The position numbers and the translations under genes were made by a program. From positions 1-6,762 of the forward strand of contig JAQCMX010000208.1 in assembly GCA_028274885.1 (NCBI GenBank): a stretch of 6,762 nucleotides of DNA, given 5' to 3'. Within the stretch, counting starts at the first letter, position 1. The number at the start of each line of letters is the position of its first letter. The notes under the pieces were generated by a model. That model ran no database searches. It was not told the DNA's origin and saw only the letters and a list, made by a program, of their open reading frames with translations. Shown one piece after another: positions 1 to 6,155 of this stretch. The DNA comes from Haloarculaceae archaeon. Lineage in GTDB: Archaea; Halobacteriota; Halobacteria; Halobacteriales; Haloarculaceae.

Positions 1-1026
1 TCAGGAGAGCCACCACTTTCTGAACTGTATGCCGGCCAGTGTCAGCGAACCGATCACGATTGGCGTCCAGTACACCAACCCCCGAGTCAGAACGACCGCG
101 GTGATTATTGTGCTCCTGTTCCCTTCCGAGACCGCAAGCAGGAGGAGGATCTGCGCCCCCTCGATGCCCCCGGTCCCGCCGGGGGTCGGGACAGCGGAGG
201 CGAGCAGTGATACGGGCACGATGAAGATGGCCAGCGCGAGTGAGATATGCACCCCGACACCACCCAGCGCGACCCAGAGCAACACCCCCTGCGTGGTCGT
301 CGCTATCGTCGTGAGGGTGGCCGCGACGACAACCGCCGATCTGTTCGAGGAGATCTGCCCGATCGATTCGGTGAAGCCGTCGACGCGCCGGTGTATCTCG
401 GCCTCGTCAATCTTGCTGATCCGGGGCAGATAGTCTACCCTGTGGTTGAGGGCCGCCACGAAGCGGCGGATCTGCCTCCGGGCGACAGCCGGATTCCGAT
501 ACACGAAGATCAGGACGAGTACGAATGTGGCGATACTCAGCGTAAAGACGGCGACCAGCGACCGGACCCGCTCAGGAATCGCCGCGTTCGAGAGGACGAT
601 GTAGCTCCCGCCAAACAACATGACCAGAATCCCCGGCGTGAATCCGACCAGTTCCTTCGTCGACAGCGCGGCGACACCTTTTTCGAAGGGGTGGCCTGTC
701 CACTTCGAAATGATCAACCCACCGACAGGAAGCCCACTCGCCTGCCCGAATGGTGTGAAATTGTTCACACAGCTGATCGTCGCGTTGAGAAAGATACTTT
801 CGACAGGCGAGACGTTCAGACCTGCACCCCGAGAAACCGTGTATAGGACAAGTCCCATCGAGATGGTTCCGATCGCCTTTAACAGTAGTAAGCCAAGCAG
901 TCGGGTTCGTGAGAGGTCCGACGCCGATTCAACGAACTCCGTCGGGCCTGCCACCAGGACGAGCACACCGACTATCCCGATCCACGTGAGGATTCCGGCC
1001 GCGACGTGTCGCTTGCCTATATCCAC
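1..1026 (-). CDS. Flippase-like membrane protein, LPG-synthase TM / UPF0104 (AglD-like) family
   Basis: Encodes a complete 341-residue integral membrane protein. Hydrophobic segments lie near residues 8-27, 44-66, 76-90, 126-146, 156-176, 231-254, 261-279 and 307-332, with a basic soluble loop at about 177-230. Family-type motifs are visible: an N-x-x-x-P-F-G-Q-x-x-G-x-P stretch at about 89-100 and TPGGTGGIEG at 281-290, which matches the PGGxGxxE signature of the lysylphosphatidylglycerol-synthase TM domain (COG0392). In bacteria this domain moves or modifies lipids. In haloarchaea, related domains occur in AglD and in many stand-alone flippase-like proteins, so a role with lipid-linked sugars or polar lipids is inferred, not shown. 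The start is GTG at 1024-1026, supported by a GGTGA Shine-Dalgarno seven bases upstream. The stop is the first codon of the window, so what follows the gene is not visible. Family assignment is solid; substrate is unknown. Confidence 0.88.
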   Translation of the reverse strand: MDIGKRHVAAGILTWIGIVGVLVLVAGPTEFVESASDLSRTRLLGLLLLKAIGTISMGLVLYTVSRGAGLNVSPVESIFLNATISCVNNFTPFGQASGLPVGGLIISKWTGHPFEKGVAALSTKELVGFTPGILVMLFGGSYIVLSNAAIPERVRSLVAVFTLSIATFVLVLIFVYRNPAVARRQIRRFVAALNHRVDYLPRISKIDEAEIHRRVDGFTESIGQISSNRSAVVVAATLTTIATTTQGVLLWVALGGVGVHISLALAIFIVPVSLLASAVPTPGGTGGIEGAQILLLLAVSEGNRSTIITAVVLTRGLVYWTPIVIGSLTLAGIQFRKWWLS

Positions 1027-1033
1027 GAACGTC

Positions 1034-1038
1034 TCACC
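1034..1038 (-). promoter_or_regulatory. Shine-Dalgarno site deciding the GTG start of the flippase-like gene
   Basis: The minus strand reads GGTGA, seven bases before the GTG at 1026-1024, and is complementary to the 3' end of archaeal 16S rRNA. It supports GTG as the start and implies a leadered transcript. A possible TATA-like GGCATTTTGCC (1065-1075, itself a small palindrome with GGCA/TGCC arms) would give a short leader containing this site. That promoter is a guess. Confidence 0.6.
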
Positions 1039-1489
1039 GTGTTCCCCACTGGCCTGTGATCGTCGGCAAAATGCCAGTCTCGATTGTCTTTGTCTCGCTT
1101 GGAATACGCCGCAGTCGAGACTGGGCCGACACCGGACATCCCCGACGGATGGTCACCCACGGTGCCCATCGCGCTGTTGGCTCCACGTGAGCCTGGCTGT
1201 CCCCCCCGGCGGCGAACTCGTTCGGGTACAGGATGGGATTGCGGGGGGAGATACAGACCGCCAGGACAGCCCTGGGGGTAGACACCGGCAGCCGTACGAG
1301 ATCCATCTGCCGGGGACTAGCCTGCTTGGGGGTATTCATTGCTTCCCTTCTTGCCCCTCGAAATGACAGCCTGGATATCTGTCCCGTGCCAGGTGATCTT
1401 GACGCATCACCTACTGCCTCCGTTCGTATAGCGAGCCCCCTTTGGACCGGATTTCAGTGGACAACGGCGTCCCCGGTTGAATTCAGCGC
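1039..1489. other. Gene-free stretch between divergent flippase-like and sulfotransferase genes
   Basis: No reading frame here gives a protein I would accept. The longest minus-strand frame (1034-1339, 101 codons) is poor in Asp/Glu, rich in Arg, Pro and Ser, and resembles no family I know. The plus-strand frames are equally unlike haloarchaeal proteins. Apart from the small palindrome at 1065-1075, I see no strong repeat or RNA gene. It may be a decayed gene or a long upstream regulatory region. Confidence 0.5.
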
Positions 1490-1498
1490 GTTTATTAC
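1490..1498 (+). promoter_or_regulatory. TATA-like promoter of the sulfotransferase gene
   Basis: GTTTATTAC lies 25-33 bases before the ATG at 1523, inside otherwise GC-rich sequence. This is the usual distance between TATA box and transcription start in haloarchaea, so the mRNA is probably leaderless or nearly so. No Shine-Dalgarno motif precedes the ATG, which fits. Confidence 0.65.
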
Positions 1499-1522
1499 CC
1501 TCTGCCGACCAACCAGTCTGGT

Positions 1523-2437
1523 ATGTCGATTGGGACGCGCCTCGCGGACACGCTGTCGCTACCACCCGCAGGCCAGGAACTTCTCGAGAACCCCCAGCGG
1601 ATACCTGCACTCACCCGAGACCGGTTCACGCCAGCCCGGCGTCTCTCGGCGCTGCCATACCTGTTCAGGCACCGCGGGGAGTTCGAGTCGCCCGAGGCTT
1701 ACTGTATGTTCATCGGCCACGGGCGAACGGGCCACAGCCTGGTGGGCAGTCTCCTGAACGGCCACTCCGAGATGGTCGTCTCGCACGAACTCGACGCGCT
1801 TTGCCTTCTCGACCGGGCGCGGATTCCGGTCTCGCGCGACCAGTTGTTTGCCGCAATCCTACAGCGAGACGCCGAGTTCACCGGTCTCGGCCGGGAGTGG
1901 GAAAAGTATGGCTACGATATCCCGGGAACCTCACAGGGTGAGTTCGACAGCCTGCGGATCATCGGGGATAAAAAGGGTGCGGCCTCGACGCGTCGACTCG
2001 GTACCAGTCCCGAACTGCTCGGGACTCTCCGTGAGACGGTGTCGCTGCCACTCCGGGTCGTTCACGTCGTCCGCAATCCGTTTGATACTATCGCGTCCCG
2101 GCGGACGCTGAAAGAGACCTGGAAGGAGTACGGGATTGAAAAGTACTTTGCCAACGCCGACAACGTCGAACTCGTCTCTGAGATGCTCGACGAGGAGGAA
2201 TACTTCCGCCTGCACTTCGAGGATCTTGTCGCCGACACGACCGACAAACTGTCCGAACTGTGTGCGTTTCTCGGCGTCGAACCCGGCGAGGACTACCTAT
2301 CAGCCTGCGAGCAGTTCGTGTTTGACTCCCCGAAGCAGACACGACACGAAATCGACTGGCGCGAGGAGGAGGTCGCACGGATCGAGCGCAAAAACCAGGA
2401 CTACGACTGGTTGGCACACTATACATTCAAGGACTGA
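1523..2437 (+). CDS. Sulfotransferase family protein
   Basis: A 304-residue soluble protein of the PAPS-dependent sulfotransferase superfamily, which moves a sulfuryl group from 3'-phosphoadenylyl sulfate to an acceptor such as a sugar or lipid. The 5'-phosphosulfate-binding loop is at about residues 63-75 (FIGHGRTGHSLVG), following a beta-strand-like CMF. The second cofactor signature is VVHVVRNPFDTIASR at 179-193, where Arg184 and Ser192 are placed to bind the 3'-phosphate. A Leu/His-Phe-Glu-Asp-Leu segment at 230-235 matches the 'yEDL' position of the family. There is no signal peptide or membrane segment, so it should be cytoplasmic. Haloarchaea make sulfated glycolipids and sulfated S-layer glycans, so either is a plausible acceptor, but the sequence does not choose. 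The start is fixed by the TATA-like box. The gene is alone, divergent from a flippase-like gene and convergent with a pseudogene. Confidence 0.85.
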   Translation: MSIGTRLADTLSLPPAGQELLENPQRIPALTRDRFTPARRLSALPYLFRHRGEFESPEAYCMFIGHGRTGHSLVGSLLNGHSEMVVSHELDALCLLDRARIPVSRDQLFAAILQRDAEFTGLGREWEKYGYDIPGTSQGEFDSLRIIGDKKGAASTRRLGTSPELLGTLRETVSLPLRVVHVVRNPFDTIASRRTLKETWKEYGIEKYFANADNVELVSEMLDEEEYFRLHFEDLVADTTDKLSELCAFLGVEPGEDYLSACEQFVFDSPKQTRHEIDWREEEVARIERKNQDYDWLAHYTFKD

Positions 2438-2449
2438 TCGGTATCGATC
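2436..2449 (+). terminator. Possible hairpin overlapping the sulfotransferase stop codon
   Basis: GATCG-GTAT-CGATC forms a perfect five-base-pair stem with a four-base loop, beginning on the G of the TGA stop. No T-run follows, so it does not look like a typical archaeal terminator. It may be chance. Confidence 0.2.
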
Positions 2450-2460
2450 GCCACACGACG

Positions 2461-2820
2461 GGACAAACGCCGGTTCGCCGGCGCCAGCCGGCACGTCGAA
2501 GTCGTGGAGGTGCTCGCCGCGTTCTTTCGTGAGGACGGTGAGGGCCAGCGGTACCGCCACCCGCAGGGATGACCGTCTGCCACCCCTCGGCACGGACCAT
2601 TGCACCGGTCACGTAGGCGTCGTCGACCTGTTTGCGGAGGGTGGCACGGTAGTTCGATCCGTCGATCGGTTCCGGTCCCGGGACAGTTGAATAGGTGGAC
2701 CGTGTGTATCCACGTCTCGTCCGTGTCGAAAGCCGCCGTTTCGAGCCCGTTTTTGACTGTGAACAGTCCTGCGCCGAGGGCTGCCGGTCTATCACCGATG
2801 ATGAGTACGTCCGTTACACG
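2461..2820 (-). pseudogene. Decayed FAD-dependent oxidoreductase (thioredoxin-reductase-like), frameshifted with internal deletion
   Basis: Three minus-strand pieces in different frames together read like a haloarchaeal thioredoxin-reductase-like flavoprotein. Piece one (about 2820-2671) gives TDVLIIGDRPAALGAGLF, then KNGLETAAFDTDETW and HLFNCPG. This is the N-terminal FAD-binding fold, but the dinucleotide glycine motif is degraded to GDRPAA. Piece two (about 2681-2550) gives IDGSNYRATLRKQVDD, immediately followed by AYVTGAMVRAEGWQTVIPAG. The second half belongs to the C-terminal 'ATG...W..vI.AGDGA' region of the family. The middle of the protein is therefore missing, possibly around a hundred residues. 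Piece three (about 2555-2461) gives LALTVLTKERGEHLHDFDVP, the C-terminus. No ATG precedes the first piece and no stop follows the last in frame; that frame runs on into the sulfotransferase gene. Two frameshifts, a deletion, and lost start and stop make function unlikely. The family call rests on recognition only. Confidence 0.72.
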
Positions 2821-2891
2821 CTGAGTCTGGAGCGTAAGCAGTGTGGATCTAACACAGGTCGGAGCCGATGTCGGAACTTCCCGTTTGTGTC

Positions 2892-3002
2892 ATAGTGTTT
2901 GTTGCGAGTCTTTACGGCTGTGGTGTGACAAGACACCGGTTACACGGCGTGAAACACCGATATTTGTGACTTGGTTACGAAAGTTACCGCAACAAACACT
3001 AT
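2892..3002. repeat. MITE-like palindromic element with 15-bp terminal inverted repeats
   Basis: ATAGTGTTTGTTGCG at 2892-2906 is the exact reverse complement of 2988-3002. The symmetry axis is base 2947, which is also the centre of a perfect CACG-G-CGTG palindrome (2943-2951), so ends and middle share one axis. Similarity continues inside the ends (CTTTACGG against CTTTCGTA on the other arm, with one offset). TA occurs at both ends (2893-2894 and 3000-3001). This fits a 105-bp core with 12-bp repeats and a TA duplication, as left by IS630/Tc1-type transposases. No coding capacity. A regulatory palindrome or a large RNA hairpin is the alternative. Confidence 0.6.
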
Positions 3003-3027
3003 CAGAGCCGGTTCGATCACACCACAG
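2918..3027. repeat. 11-bp inverted repeat crossing the palindromic element
   Basis: CTGTGGTGTGA at 2918-2928 is the exact reverse complement of TCACACCACAG at 3017-3027. The left copy lies inside the palindromic element. The right copy lies outside it, 31-41 bases before the ATG at 3059, where the promoter of the FAD protein gene should be. The two repeat pairs interlock rather than nest, so both stems cannot form as simple hairpins at once. Confidence 0.55.
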
Positions 3028-3058
3028 GTGGTTTGTCCGTGCAGCCCCCAATTGTGGT

Positions 3059-4102
3059 ATGCACGTCGGAATCATCGGTGCAGGGGCGAGCGCAGCCGCG
3101 GCCACGCACGTGCTCGACACGGCCGTGCCAGCGGCGAGTGTGACAGTGCTCGAAAAATCTGGCGGGGTCTGTGGCCGGGCGGCCACCCGCCGGCGGGACG
3201 AGATTACCTACGACTACGGCGCAAACTACGTCAAAGACGAAAACGAGCGCGTCGTTGAACTGCTGACAGAGGACCTCGACACCGACGGCTTGGTAACCAT
3301 CGACGAACCGGTCTGGGTGTTCGACGGTTCGGGGACCGTCTCACCGGGTCGGGACGGGGACGGACGAAAGTGGACATACCGGGCGGGGCTGACCCAGATT
3401 GCAAAGCGGCTGTTCGGGGCCACCGACGCGACGGTCCACCGTCGGACGCGGGTCGAACACGTTTCCCGCGAAAGCGGCGAGAACCCCGGGTGGCTGGTGC
3501 GCGACGACGAAGGGACACAATGGGGCCCGTTCGACGCCCTCTGTTGTTCCCCGCCGGCACCCCAGACCGCGACTCTCCTGGCGGGGGCAGACTGGGACTC
3601 CCCGCTGCGCGAGGATCTTGCCGCCGCAGCCGAGGCCGTCCCTTACCGGACGGTCTGGACCGCGGTTCTTGGCTACGAGTTTGAAGTTGACGTCCCCTAC
3701 TACGCGCTGGTCAATCCCGAGAAAGACCACGACGTGGGATGGATCTCCCGCGAGGAGTGTAAGCCAGGCCACGTGCCGGACGGGGAGTCGGTCCTGATCG
3801 TGCAGGCCGGCCACGAGTGGTCGGTCGACCACTACGACGACCCGCCGGCCGCGAACGTGGCTGCGCTTGCGGAGATGACGGCCGAAGTGATTGGCGACGA
3901 GCGGCTGGCGTCGCCAGCCTGGACCGATCATCAGGGGTGGCGGTACGCACTACCCGAAGCAGGGGTCGCCAGCGAACCAATCGAACGCGCTCGCGACCAC
4001 GACCTCTACTGTCTCGGGGACTGGGTGACCGGGGAGCCACGCGCCCACGCTGCGCTCCGGAACGGTTTAGACACGGGCGAACACCTGGCCGACCGGCTCT
4101 GA
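3059..4102 (+). CDS. NAD(P)/FAD-dependent oxidoreductase, renalase/amine-oxidase-like
   Basis: Encodes 347 residues. The N-terminal MHVGIIGAGASAAA is a Rossmann FAD-binding strand with GxGxxA at 7-12, and Glu32 ends the second strand to hold the ribose. A GGVCGRAATRR motif at 35-45 and YDYGANYV at 51-58 match the amine-oxidase/renalase 'GG..GR...' and 'D.Ga.y' elements. Near the C-terminus, QGWRYALPEAG (292-302), LYCLGDW (316-322) and ALRNGLDTGEHLADRL (332-347) form the closing FAD-binding region. It is a soluble flavoprotein oxidising an unknown substrate. Length fits renalase-like proteins (about 320-350). The open frame extends upstream to 2843, but I chose ATG 3059 because the FAD fold begins there and the upstream part is the palindromic element translated. 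No clear TATA box is visible. The gene is convergent with the small zinc-type gene, 12 bases apart. Confidence 0.85.
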   Translation: MHVGIIGAGASAAAATHVLDTAVPAASVTVLEKSGGVCGRAATRRRDEITYDYGANYVKDENERVVELLTEDLDTDGLVTIDEPVWVFDGSGTVSPGRDGDGRKWTYRAGLTQIAKRLFGATDATVHRRTRVEHVSRESGENPGWLVRDDEGTQWGPFDALCCSPPAPQTATLLAGADWDSPLREDLAAAAEAVPYRTVWTAVLGYEFEVDVPYYALVNPEKDHDVGWISREECKPGHVPDGESVLIVQAGHEWSVDHYDDPPAANVAALAEMTAEVIGDERLASPAWTDHQGWRYALPEAGVASEPIERARDHDLYCLGDWVTGEPRAHAALRNGLDTGEHLADRL

Positions 4103-4114
4103 CCGTCACCGGTC
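4101..4114. terminator. Hairpin between two convergent stop codons
   Basis: GACCG-TCAC-CGGTC gives a perfect five-base-pair stem and four-base loop. It fills the gap between the TGA of the FAD protein gene (4100-4102) and the stop of the minus-strand zinc-type gene (4115-4117). It could serve both strands, but no T-run flanks it, so the terminator role is weakly supported. Confidence 0.3.
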
Positions 4115-4336
4115 TCACTCCGCTGTCTCCGAGGGGAGTGCCTCGACATCCCCCGCAATCACCTCGCGGTCGTCGGGCAACCGGTCGATGCAGTCGTGAC
4201 AGAGGAAGTGTTCTGACCCGTCGACGAGTTCGAGCGCGATCCCACCGGTCGGCTTTGGGTCGAGCGACCAGAGGTCCGCAATCCCACCCCCGATGTTCAC
4301 CCGCTTGCCACACCCGTCACACGGTTTATTCGCCAT
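4115..4336 (-). CDS. Small haloarchaeal zinc-binding-type protein (CxxC...CxxC)
   Basis: Encodes 73 residues with CDGC at 6-9 and CHDC at 46-49, a paired CxxC arrangement typical of a single zinc-ribbon site. Between them lies an acidic domain (ADLWSLDPKPTGGIALELVDG, residues about 20-40), and the C-terminus is DRLPDDREVIAGDVEALP. It resembles short conserved haloarchaeal proteins of unknown function; I believe this is the family called DUF7561, but could not check. I chose the ATG at 4334-4336. The same frame stays open upstream to 4597, but that extension is basic and proline-rich, unlike haloarchaeal protein, and would put the first CxxC deep inside. The 297 bases up to the next minus-strand gene (4337-4633) hold only its probable promoter and that gene's T-run. 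Function unknown: nucleic-acid or protein binding are both possible. Confidence 0.75.
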   Translation of the reverse strand: MANKPCDGCGKRVNIGGGIADLWSLDPKPTGGIALELVDGSEHFLCHDCIDRLPDDREVIAGDVEALPSETAE

Positions 4337-4356
4337 AGCCACACGAGGGCTCCCGT

Positions 4357-4365
4357 GCAAAAACC
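4357..4365 (-). promoter_or_regulatory. Possible promoter element of the small zinc-type gene
   Basis: The minus strand reads GGTTTTTGC 21-29 bases before the ATG at 4336. It is T-rich in a GC-rich context and at the right distance for a TATA box of a leaderless mRNA, but the match is poor. Confidence 0.3.
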
Positions 4366-4609
4366 AGTTCCGGAACACCGCGGCGGGTGTCCCCAGAAGC
4401 CAGACACGGCACGGTGACAGATTGTCTGACCTTCCACCGAGCCCACCGCGGTCCGGCGGCCCCACCGGAGTGAGTCGGGCCCGGTTGCGTTCGTGTCGGC
4501 CAACTCGCCGTCGTTTTTCCTGATCAGCCGGTATTGTGGTCACAGCCACCGGCCACGTGCTCGCGGTCACAGCTGGACGCGGGCTCTCGCTCGCCATCAG
4601 CGTCCGGCG

Positions 4610-4615
4610 AAAAAA
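4610..4615 (-). terminator. T-run terminator of the DUF5786-type gene
   Basis: The minus strand has six consecutive T residues about 19-24 bases after the TAA stop at 4636-4634, bracketed by GCG and CGC. T-rich tracts shortly after the stop are the usual archaeal termination signal. It implies that this gene and the zinc-type gene downstream are separate transcripts. Confidence 0.5.
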
Positions 4616-4633
4616 CGCGATCTGCCCGCCACC

Positions 4634-4804
4634 TTAGGACTGCATCTGTTTGAACTGATCGAGGAGCTGTTCTGCCGACTCGTCGCCCTCGTACTCGACA
4701 CTTCCCTCGTACTCGGTGCGTCCGTCGTCGAAACTCGCAGCGATCTCGCTGTTTTTGCGCTCGCGGCGTTCGTGCTCCTCTTCGTCATATGCGCCCATCG
4801 ACAT
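4634..4804 (-). CDS. DUF5786 family small acidic protein
   Basis: A 56-residue protein starting MSMGAYDEEEHERRE and ending in a helix-like AEQLLDQFKQMQS. The opening MSMGAYDExEHERRE, the central FDDGRTEYEGSVEYEGD and the closing 'LL..FK' segment match my recollection of the haloarchaeal DUF5786 family, a short, highly acidic, conserved protein without an assigned function. It has no cysteines, membrane segment or signal peptide, so it is presumably cytoplasmic. The middle looks like two short beta-strands and the ends like helices. I chose the ATG at 4802-4804; the frame is open 13 codons further, but the family begins at MSMGAYDE and a TATA-like box lies between. It is divergently arranged with coaBC, sharing a 187-base intergenic region. 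Confidence 0.85.
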   Translation of the reverse strand: MSMGAYDEEEHERRERKNSEIAASFDDGRTEYEGSVEYEGDESAEQLLDQFKQMQS

Positions 4805-4833
4805 TGTGTACCACACTCGAACTTCGATGGTAG

Positions 4834-4843
4834 TCATTATCAA
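4834..4843 (-). promoter_or_regulatory. TATA-like promoter of the DUF5786-type gene
   Basis: The minus strand reads TTGATAATGA, 30-39 bases before the ATG at 4804, in the only AT-rich patch of the divergent intergenic region. Transcription from it would leave a leader of roughly ten bases. Confidence 0.5.
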
Positions 4844-4960
4844 TGTAACGGTCAGACTGGTGGGGGACCCTCACAACGTCGTCCGGTGGCGAGAGGGATA
4901 CGTGGCGGTGTGAACCGACACCCCGGTGATGTCTACAGGGAGTGCCAGGACAGGGGTGGG

Positions 4961-4970
4961 CTTATGTATA
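4961..4970 (+). promoter_or_regulatory. TATA-like promoter of coaBC
   Basis: CTTATGTATA lies 22-31 bases before the ATG at 4992 and is followed by the GC-rich CCCGGGCCGG. Spacing predicts a leaderless mRNA, which supports 4992 rather than the in-frame ATG codons at 4926 and 4929 upstream of the promoter. Confidence 0.65.
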
Positions 4971-4991
4971 CCCGGGCCGGGAGCTACGAAT

Positions 4992-6155
4992 ATGTTGGAT
5001 GGAGTCTCCGTCGCGCTTGGCGTGACAGGGTCGATCGCGACGGTCAAAACCGTCGAGTTGGCACACGAACTTCGCCGGCAGGGGGCCACCGTCCGGGCGG
5101 TCATGACCGACGCTGCACGGGGGATTATCCACCCCTGGGCGCTCGAGTTTGCGACTGATAACCCCGTCGTCACCGAAATCACCGGGTCGGTCGAACACGT
5201 CGAACTCTGCGGCCGGGACGGCTGGGCGGATGTGCTCCTGATCGCGCCGGCAACAGCAAACACTGTCGGGAAGATCGCAGCCGCAATCGACGACACGACG
5301 GTGACGACGTGCGCGACGACTGCACTCGGTGCGGATCTCCCCGTGGTGGTCGCGCCGGCGATGCACGAACCGATGTACGACCACCCTGGCGTGCTCGACT
5401 CCCTGGATCGTCTGGAAACCTGGGACATCCAGTTTGCCGAGCCCCGCATCGCGGAAGGGAAGGCCAAGATCGCCACCGAATCCGACATCGTCACCGAAGT
5501 CGCACGTGCCAGTACCGAGGGTCTGCTGGCGGGGAGACGGGTCGTCGTCACCAGTGGTGCAACCACCGAATCGATCGACCCGATCCGGACACTCTCGAAC
5601 CGCGCGAGCGGCCGGACCGGACGGGCTGTCGCGCGGGCCTGCTACGCCCACGGCGCCGAGGTGGTGCTGATCCACGACGGGCCCGACCTGCCCTGGGCGA
5701 CCGTCGAACAGGTCCAGAGTGCCGCCCAGATGCTTGACGCCGCCCTCGAACGCGCCGGTGGGGCCGACGCCCTAATCTCAGCGGCGGCAATCTCGGACTA
5801 CACCGTCGACACCGAACCGGAGAAGATTCGCTCCGGAGCCAAGAGCCGCGTCCTGGAACTGGAGCCCACGCCGAAACTGCTCGACACAGTCCGGGATGCC
5901 TATCCCGACCTGACGCTCGTGGGCTTCAAAGCCGAGAGTGAAGGCGACGAGACGGCAGTCGCCGAGCGAGCCCGGACCCTCCAGACCCGGGCCGGACTGG
6001 CGTTTGTCGTCGGGAATCTCACCGCCGAGGCCATGGGTGGGTCCAACACCCGGGCGCTTCTCGTGGACGGGGACACCGTCGACCGCGCCGAGGGATCGAA
6101 GACGACGCTGGGCGACCGGATCGCACGGCGGCTCGCTGACGAACTCCGCAAATAG
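4992..6155 (+). CDS. coaBC: Bifunctional phosphopantothenoylcysteine decarboxylase / phosphopantothenate-cysteine ligase
   Basis: Encodes 387 residues that join cysteine to 4'-phosphopantothenate and decarboxylate the product to 4'-phosphopantetheine, for coenzyme A. The N-terminal CoaC half is an FMN-binding HFCD domain: GVTGSIATVK (10-19), the probable catalytic His69 in VEHVELCG, APATANTVGKIA (85-96) and PAMHEPMY (122-129), the PAMN-type motif with His in the last place. The bacterial flap with its cysteine is replaced by EPRIAEGKAKIA (150-161), which I believe is usual in archaea. The CoaB half starts near 181: VTSGATTESIDPIRTLSN (186-203), ASGRTG (205-210), ISAAAISDY (262-270), the KIRSG lysine at 278, LVGFKAES (309-316) and GNLTAEAMGGSNTRALLVDG (341-360). 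All expected blocks are present, so it should be active. In archaea the phosphopantothenate comes from the PoK/PPS route; those genes are not here. Transcribed alone from its own TATA-like box. Confidence 0.95.
   Translation: MLDGVSVALGVTGSIATVKTVELAHELRRQGATVRAVMTDAARGIIHPWALEFATDNPVVTEITGSVEHVELCGRDGWADVLLIAPATANTVGKIAAAIDDTTVTTCATTALGADLPVVVAPAMHEPMYDHPGVLDSLDRLETWDIQFAEPRIAEGKAKIATESDIVTEVARASTEGLLAGRRVVVTSGATTESIDPIRTLSNRASGRTGRAVARACYAHGAEVVLIHDGPDLPWATVEQVQSAAQMLDAALERAGGADALISAAAISDYTVDTEPEKIRSGAKSRVLELEPTPKLLDTVRDAYPDLTLVGFKAESEGDETAVAERARTLQTRAGLAFVVGNLTAEAMGGSNTRALLVDGDTVDRAEGSKTTLGDRIARRLADELRK

Noticed and set aside
1034..1339. Minus-strand frame of 101 codons ending seven bases before the flippase-like start
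   Set aside because: Only about six acidic residues against many Arg/Pro/Ser, no recognisable motif, and no promoter. It is kept only as a possible remnant.
2843..3058. 72-codon upstream extension of the FAD oxidoreductase
   Set aside because: It translates the palindromic element, is Cys- and Arg-rich unlike the rest, and the FAD-binding fold begins exactly at the ATG at 3059.
4337..4597. 87-codon upstream extension of the small zinc-type protein
   Set aside because: Basic, proline-rich composition; the conserved-looking protein starts at MANKPCDGC, and a T-rich promoter-like element lies within the extension.
4926..4991. 22-codon upstream extension of CoaBC
   Set aside because: The TATA-like box lies inside it, and the HFCD domain starts right after the ATG at 4992.
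4871..5675. Long minus-strand open frames opposite coaBC (up to 237 codons)
   Set aside because: Antisense shadows caused by GC-rich codon bias; the plus strand carries every expected CoaBC motif.
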